Positions 7,040 through 9,940 of a stretch of DNA of 9,940 nucleotides are shown one piece after another. The notes beneath the pieces are model-generated. The model was given only the letters and a program-made list of their open reading frames with translations. It ran no database searches and was not told the origin of the DNA. A program made the position numbers and the translations under genes. The first letter of the stretch is position 1. Every line of letters starts with the position of its first letter. The DNA lies in the NCBI GenBank assembly GCA_017442025.1, contig JAFSBD010000230.1, positions 1 through 9,940 of the forward strand. Direction: 5' to 3'. The stretch comes from Clostridia bacterium. GTDB taxonomy: Bacteria > Bacillota > Clostridia > Oscillospirales > QAKW01.

Positions 7040-7849
7040 TTACTCCAAATTCAGCTTTTTGCGCATCACCGCGTGGGTGATCACGAAATAGAGCGCCGCA
7101 AGCAATGCCCCAAAGACCAACCCTACGCAGAATACGATATGTACCGTTTCAAAGGGGTTTTCTTCAACAAACCGACCGATCGCCAAAAAGAAATCGGTTT
7201 CGGCCAAAAGCATGATGATAACGGAAAGGATCGTGCCAATCACCTGGTTAATGATATAATAAATAAAGTATACACCAACCGCACCGATCACGCGATTCTT
7301 TTTAAAGGTCTGGCCCAGCGCAATGCAGACGTAGTAAAGCAGATATTCCGCCAAAAATGCAACCCCGATCAACAAAACAAACTCGATGATATAGAAGATC
7401 AAATGAGCACCCAACAGCGGGATGGCTTGCTTGATGATGTAGCTTAATGCTTTGATGATTTCAACAAAGAGTTCGCCTGCGGTGAAAATACCGAAGGAAA
7501 GAACCACAACCAACAAAGATAAAACCGAAAACATCCCCGCGGTGAGCAGCTTTACCCAAATATGCTGGGCGGGGGTAACAGGAAGGGTGAAGGAAAGATA
7601 GCCCTCCCGCGAAAAGAGATTCTTATAAAACCGAACGACGCCAAACACCGTTGCCAGCCCAATGCTTGCAATGATCGCCACAACATAAAGCGCGATGGCG
7701 GAACCGTAAATAATGTCGTAGGTCATACTGTCGTTTTCAAAAAACTGCCAGACTCTCCCGAAGGCGGCTACCGCCAGCAGGATGATCTGCATGGGTGTCC
7801 ACACCCGCAGCCAAGCCAATATTTCATGTTTAAATAATTTCTTTACCAT
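7040..7849 (-). CDS. ABC-2-type transporter permease (269 aa)
   Basis: The membrane subunit of the ABC transporter encoded upstream. Six hydrophobic segments are visible, at about residues 18-32, 52-75, 104-126, 147-174, 190-220 and 236-260. A cytoplasmic loop, RFYKNLFSREGYLSFTLPVTP at about 73-93, has the R-x-Y-x-N-L-F-S-x-E-G-Y-L pattern common in permeases of GntR-linked (YtrC/D-like) systems, where it probably contacts the ATPase. The start ATG overlaps the end of the ATPase gene by seven bases and is preceded by GGGAGG with seven bases of spacing. Such systems are usually linked to envelope stress or antimicrobial response; the substrate here is unknown. Confidence 0.88.
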   Translation of the reverse strand: MVKKLFKHEILAWLRVWTPMQIILLAVAAFGRVWQFFENDSMTYDIIYGSAIALYVVAIIASIGLATVFGVVRFYKNLFSREGYLSFTLPVTPAQHIWVKLLTAGMFSVLSLLVVVLSFGIFTAGELFVEIIKALSYIIKQAIPLLGAHLIFYIIEFVLLIGVAFLAEYLLYYVCIALGQTFKKNRVIGAVGVYFIYYIINQVIGTILSVIIMLLAETDFFLAIGRFVEENPFETVHIVFCVGLVFGALLAALYFVITHAVMRKKLNLE

Positions 7850-8544
7850 CGGAATACCTCCCGGAACAGTTCGTCCACACTCTTGCCGTGTTCTTCGCGG
7901 ATCTCATCCACCGATTGATCCAAAACAATATTTCCGCTCTTGAGGAACAACACCCGATCCAAGATCTCCTCAATATCCGAAATCAGATGGGTGGAGATCA
8001 AAACGGTGGCATCGGGATTATAGTTATTGATAATGGTGGAGATGACATAATCCCGCGCCGCAGGATCGACCCCCGCGATGGGCTCATCCAAAACATAAAG
8101 CTTGGCATTGCGGGACATCACCAAAATCAGACAGACCTTTTCCTTATTTCCTTTGGATAGAGTTTTGAGCCGCATATTGGGGCGGATATCCAGCCGCTCC
8201 AGCATGGAAAGCGCCAGGTCGGGGCGGAAATCCGCATAAAAATCGGCAAAATAATCCACAATCTGCTGAATGGTCATCCAGGAATTGAGGTAACTGTTAT
8301 CCGGCAGATAGGCCACCAGCTTTTTAGTTTCCACTCCCGGCTCATGGCCATCGATCAAAACCTTTCCGAGGGTTGGGGTAAGCAGGCCGTTGATGATCTT
8401 GATCAGGGTCGTTTTGCCCGATCCGTTGGGGCCCAAAAGTCCAACGATCTTGCCGCTCTCCAGGGACAGATTGATCCCATTGAGGGCGTTTAACTGATTT
8501 CCGTAGCGTTTAACAAGGTTTTCGCAACGCAATACTTCACTCAT
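7843..8544 (-). CDS. ABC transporter ATP-binding protein, YtrB-like (233 aa)
   Basis: The cytoplasmic ATPase that powers the neighbouring permease. All ABC motifs can be placed: Walker A GPNGSGKT at 38-45, signature LSKGN at 129-133 (instead of LSGGQ), Walker B LYVLDEP at 149-155, D-loop GVDP, and the H-loop histidine H186 in STHLISD. The Q-loop position reads LPDN (80-83) rather than the usual LPQ, so the canonical glutamine seems absent. LSKG-type signatures are common in GntR-linked ABC-2 ATPases. ATG 8544 is chosen over an in-frame GTG at 8553, because AAAGGAG is eight bases from the ATG and directly abuts the GTG. The ATG overlaps the GntR stop (ATGA), and the gene overlaps the permease by seven bases. 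Confidence 0.95.
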   Translation of the reverse strand: MSEVLRCENLVKRYGNQLNALNGINLSLESGKIVGLLGPNGSGKTTLIKIINGLLTPTLGKVLIDGHEPGVETKKLVAYLPDNSYLNSWMTIQQIVDYFADFYADFRPDLALSMLERLDIRPNMRLKTLSKGNKEKVCLILVMSRNAKLYVLDEPIAGVDPAARDYVISTIINNYNPDATVLISTHLISDIEEILDRVLFLKSGNIVLDQSVDEIREEHGKSVDELFREVFRW

Positions 8545-8900
8545 TGATTCCACTCCTTTACATAAAGCTTTACCGCCTCGGGCGCAAGCCCCAAAGCATC
8601 CATTTCATTAAAATATGCGGCGGTTTTTTCGGCGATGATCTTTTGAAGCACTTCCCGGGCTTTGGCGGTATCCTCCCCGGCATACCAACCGGAGCCGCGC
8701 ACCGAATGTAAAATGCCATCCTGCTCCAACGCTTCAAAGGCCTTCTGAACGGTATTGGGATTGACACCTGCGGCCACCGCCACCTCCCGCACCGACATCA
8801 ACCGCTCGCCGGGCTGAAATTCGCCCTTGGCGATGCCAACGCAGATCTGCTCATAGATCTGGGGGCATAGGGGATGTTTCTTATTCAGGGTCCAAACCAT
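8541..8900 (-). CDS. GntR-family transcriptional regulator, YtrA subfamily (119 aa)
   Basis: A short winged-helix repressor. The N-terminal domain (about residues 8-76) carries the GntR pattern: PLCPQIYEQICVGIAKGEFQPGERLMSVREVA, then the recognition region GVNPNTVQKAFEALEQDGIL, then the wing SVRGSGWYAG. The remaining 40 or so residues form only two helices, the small dimerisation tail of the YtrA subgroup and too short for a ligand domain. It is first in an operon with the ABC ATPase, permease and lipoprotein. GGAGG lies seven bases before ATG 8900. A perfect inverted repeat between promoter and start suggests that it represses its own operon. The inducer is unknown; in known relatives it is often a cell-wall-active compound. 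Confidence 0.94.
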   Translation of the reverse strand: MVWTLNKKHPLCPQIYEQICVGIAKGEFQPGERLMSVREVAVAAGVNPNTVQKAFEALEQDGILHSVRGSGWYAGEDTAKAREVLQKIIAEKTAAYFNEMDALGLAPEAVKLYVKEWNQ

Positions 8901-8915
8901 ACATTCACCTCCATC

Positions 8916-8935
8916 TGTATTACTTCACTAATACA
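8916..8935 (-). promoter_or_regulatory. Putative GntR operator (7-6-7 inverted repeat)
   Basis: TGTATTA (8916-8922) and TAATACA (8929-8935) form a perfect inverted repeat around six bases. It starts next to the -10 box and covers the predicted transcription start, an ideal place for a repressor. A second, weaker dyad (ACTA...TAGT) overlaps it and the -10. Binding by the adjacent GntR protein is inferred. Confidence 0.65.
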
Positions 8936-8964
8936 ATAGTACACTTTATTTGCCGATATGTCAA
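8936..8964 (-). promoter_or_regulatory. Sigma-A promoter of the GntR-ABC-lipoprotein operon
   Basis: On the minus strand, a perfect TTGACA (8959-8964), a 17-base spacer and TACTAT (8936-8941). Transcription would start near 8929, about 29 bases before the GntR start codon. Confidence 0.85.
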
Positions 8965-8974
8965 GAAAAATTTT

Positions 8975-9002
8975 AAAACCCGCCACAAAAGTGGCGGGTT
9001 TT
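8975..9002 (-). terminator. Intrinsic terminator after the DUF1624 gene
   Basis: A 12-bp stem including A-T ends, AAAACCCGCCAC (8975-8986) with GTGGCGGGTTTT (8991-9002), loop AAAA. On the minus strand the RNA ends in UUUUAAAAUUUUU, which fits termination of the gene that stops at 9021. It also insulates the GntR promoter just beyond it. Confidence 0.85.
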
Positions 9003-9034
9003 GGTTATGAAATTAATTGGCTATGAAATTAAAT
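9003..9034. repeat. 16-bp imperfect tandem duplication across a stop codon
   Basis: GGTTATGAAATTAATT (9003-9018) is followed directly by GGCTATGAAATTAAAT (9019-9034), with two differences. It covers the last codons and stop of the DUF1624 gene and the bases after it, and looks like a small local duplication. Confidence 0.7.
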
Positions 9035-9749
9035 AATAGATCAAGGCAAACAACCCAAAAAGGATGGGCTGATGGATGAGATAGATCCAAAGGGAATGCC
9101 GCCCCACCCATTCCATCGGCTTAAAGCGCAGGGTATAAAACCATGCGGGAAACTTCCCCTCCCGCACCGCAGGCCCCAAAAAGGTGCCCGCCAGATAGAG
9201 CAGGAAATAGGGAAAGAGAGGGTAATAATCGGCCGAATAAAAATCCTCGGGCAGGATCCCAACGATGATGGCCGCGTTATCAGCCCATTGCATTCCCCGG
9301 CAGGTGATAACCGCCAGCCAAAAGCAGAAGAGGGCGATGGCGGTAACCACCGGCACCCAGCGTTTTTTGCAGGTAAACAGCCCGTAAAGGAGCATGGAGA
9401 GGCCAAACATATGCAGAATGCCAAACCAGATCTCCAGGCCGCTTATTCCGATGGAAGGAAGCAAGACCCCGGTTACCAAGGTAATCAACAGCGCCCCGCC
9501 GCTGACGATCAGCCCCCGCCGCAAAACGCTGCGGGAAAAGGCGGTGCAGATACCGCTGATCATCAAGAATAGGCCAACAAAGATCTCCTGCAGGACCCAA
9601 AAGGTTTTGGTATCCAGCACCCAAAAGTCGATGGGCTGACCAAACATATAAGAGACCTGCTCCAGAGCAAACAGCCCATGATGGAGCACCATCCCCGCAA
9701 CAGCGATTCCCCGCAGCCAGTCGAGGATATAGATCCGCTCTTTTCTCAT
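9021..9749 (-). CDS. DUF1624/HGSNAT-like membrane protein, putative acyltransferase (242 aa)
   Basis: A multi-pass membrane protein of the heparan-alpha-glucosaminide N-acetyltransferase-like (DUF1624, YeiB-related) group, which is thought to acylate envelope sugars. The N-terminal YILDWLRGIAVAGMVLHHG (residues 7-25) holds the family marks D10, R13, G14 and the histidines at 23-24. About seven hydrophobic segments follow, and the C-terminus has EWVGRHSLWIYLIHQPIL, the conserved G-x-x-SLxIYLxHQP motif. ATG 9749 is chosen because the family motif begins at once and no better start follows. Its AGAAGG lies only one base before the ATG, so translation probably depends on coupling to the upstream gene, whose TGA it overlaps (ATGA). 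An in-frame start further upstream would read into the neighbour out of frame. Substrate unknown. Confidence 0.88.
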   Translation of the reverse strand: MRKERIYILDWLRGIAVAGMVLHHGLFALEQVSYMFGQPIDFWVLDTKTFWVLQEIFVGLFLMISGICTAFSRSVLRRGLIVSGGALLITLVTGVLLPSIGISGLEIWFGILHMFGLSMLLYGLFTCKKRWVPVVTAIALFCFWLAVITCRGMQWADNAAIIVGILPEDFYSADYYPLFPYFLLYLAGTFLGPAVREGKFPAWFYTLRFKPMEWVGRHSLWIYLIHQPILFGLFALIYYLIS

Positions 9750-9940
9750 GCCTTCTGCTTGCGGATGGATTTGCGGGTCTCTTCGATGGCCGCACTGCTC
9801 TTGGTAAGGCTTTCGGCGGTGCGGGTTAAAATGCTGTCGCAATACTCAACGGTCGCGTTCTTCATCTCGCGGGCATTTTGCTGAGCCTGGGCGATGATCT
9901 CCTGCGCCTGCTGCTGAGCATCGCGATAAACGGCCTCCTG
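9746..9940 (-). CDS. C-terminal 64 residues of a coiled-coil protein (cut by window edge)
   Basis: The open frame enters from the right edge and stops at TGA 9746-9748. The 64 visible residues are almost all helix-forming: an alanine/glutamine-rich run (DAQQQAQEIIAQAQQNAREM) followed by ATVEYCDSILTRTAESLTKSSAAIEETRKSIRKQKA. This heptad-like pattern, and the A-x-E-Y-x-D-x-I-L-x-x-x-x-x-x-L sequence, recall the end of a small Clostridia protein often annotated as ATPase or ATP-synthase-B-like/DivIVA-like. The frame has no internal stop and joins the next gene by an ATGA overlap, supporting it as real. The N-terminus and function cannot be seen. Confidence 0.75.
   Translation of the reverse strand, partial: QEAVYRDAQQQAQEIIAQAQQNAREMKNATVEYCDSILTRTAESLTKSSAAIEETRKSIRKQKA

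Noticed and set aside
9072..9572. A 166-codon plus-strand open frame opposite the DUF1624 gene
   Set aside because: Low-complexity, proline/glutamine/lysine-rich translation without a ribosome site; the minus-strand membrane protein explains the region.
9750..9842. N-terminal extension of the DUF1624 protein up to 9842
   Set aside because: The extra 31 residues are arginine/histidine-rich and read a frame that overlaps the coiled-coil gene; the family N-terminus begins at ATG 9749.

Overview
The window looks like chromosome of an endospore-forming Gram-positive bacterium of the Clostridia type, with roughly 50% GC by eye. The evidence is the spore-specific genes spoVAD and spoVAE, strong AGGAGG-like ribosome sites, a GntR/YtrA-type ABC operon, and compact intrinsic terminators. 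The genes look like ordinary chromosomal ones. I saw no insertion sequence, phage gene, CRISPR array, tRNA or rRNA.

Layout. (1) Positions 1-1388, minus strand: a sugar/polyol catabolic pair, a TIM-barrel sugar-phosphate isomerase/epimerase translationally coupled (TAATG) to a Gfo/Idh/MocA NAD(P)-dependent dehydrogenase that runs off the left edge. An AraC-family regulator (1521-2402, plus) is divergent from the pair and probably controls it. (2) Positions 2438-4012, minus: a polytopic GT-C-like membrane glycosyltransferase, sharing a bidirectional terminator with the AraC gene. (3) Positions 4143-6276, plus: a FatA-like acyl-ACP thioesterase with its own strong promoter, then spoVAD and spoVAE, which act in dipicolinic acid uptake into the forespore. 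The usual partner spoVAC is not in this cluster. (4) Positions 6315-8900, minus: an operon of GntR regulator, ABC ATPase, ABC permease and an unknown lipoprotein, with a clear sigma-A promoter and a perfect inverted repeat over the predicted transcription start. (5) Positions 9021-9940, minus: a DUF1624/HGSNAT-like membrane protein overlapping the end of a coiled-coil protein that runs off the right edge.

Almost every base is accounted for. The longest gaps are about 130 bases, at 1389-1520, 4013-4142 and 8901-9020, and they hold promoters, an operator or a terminator. The most interesting non-coding element is the 4847-4912 junction. There a 16-bp hairpin with a U-tract carries the ribosome site of spoVAD in its 3' arm, and a sigma-G-like promoter is placed to start transcription inside the loop. 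I found no convincing wholly new system; the unknown lipoprotein and this junction are the best leads.
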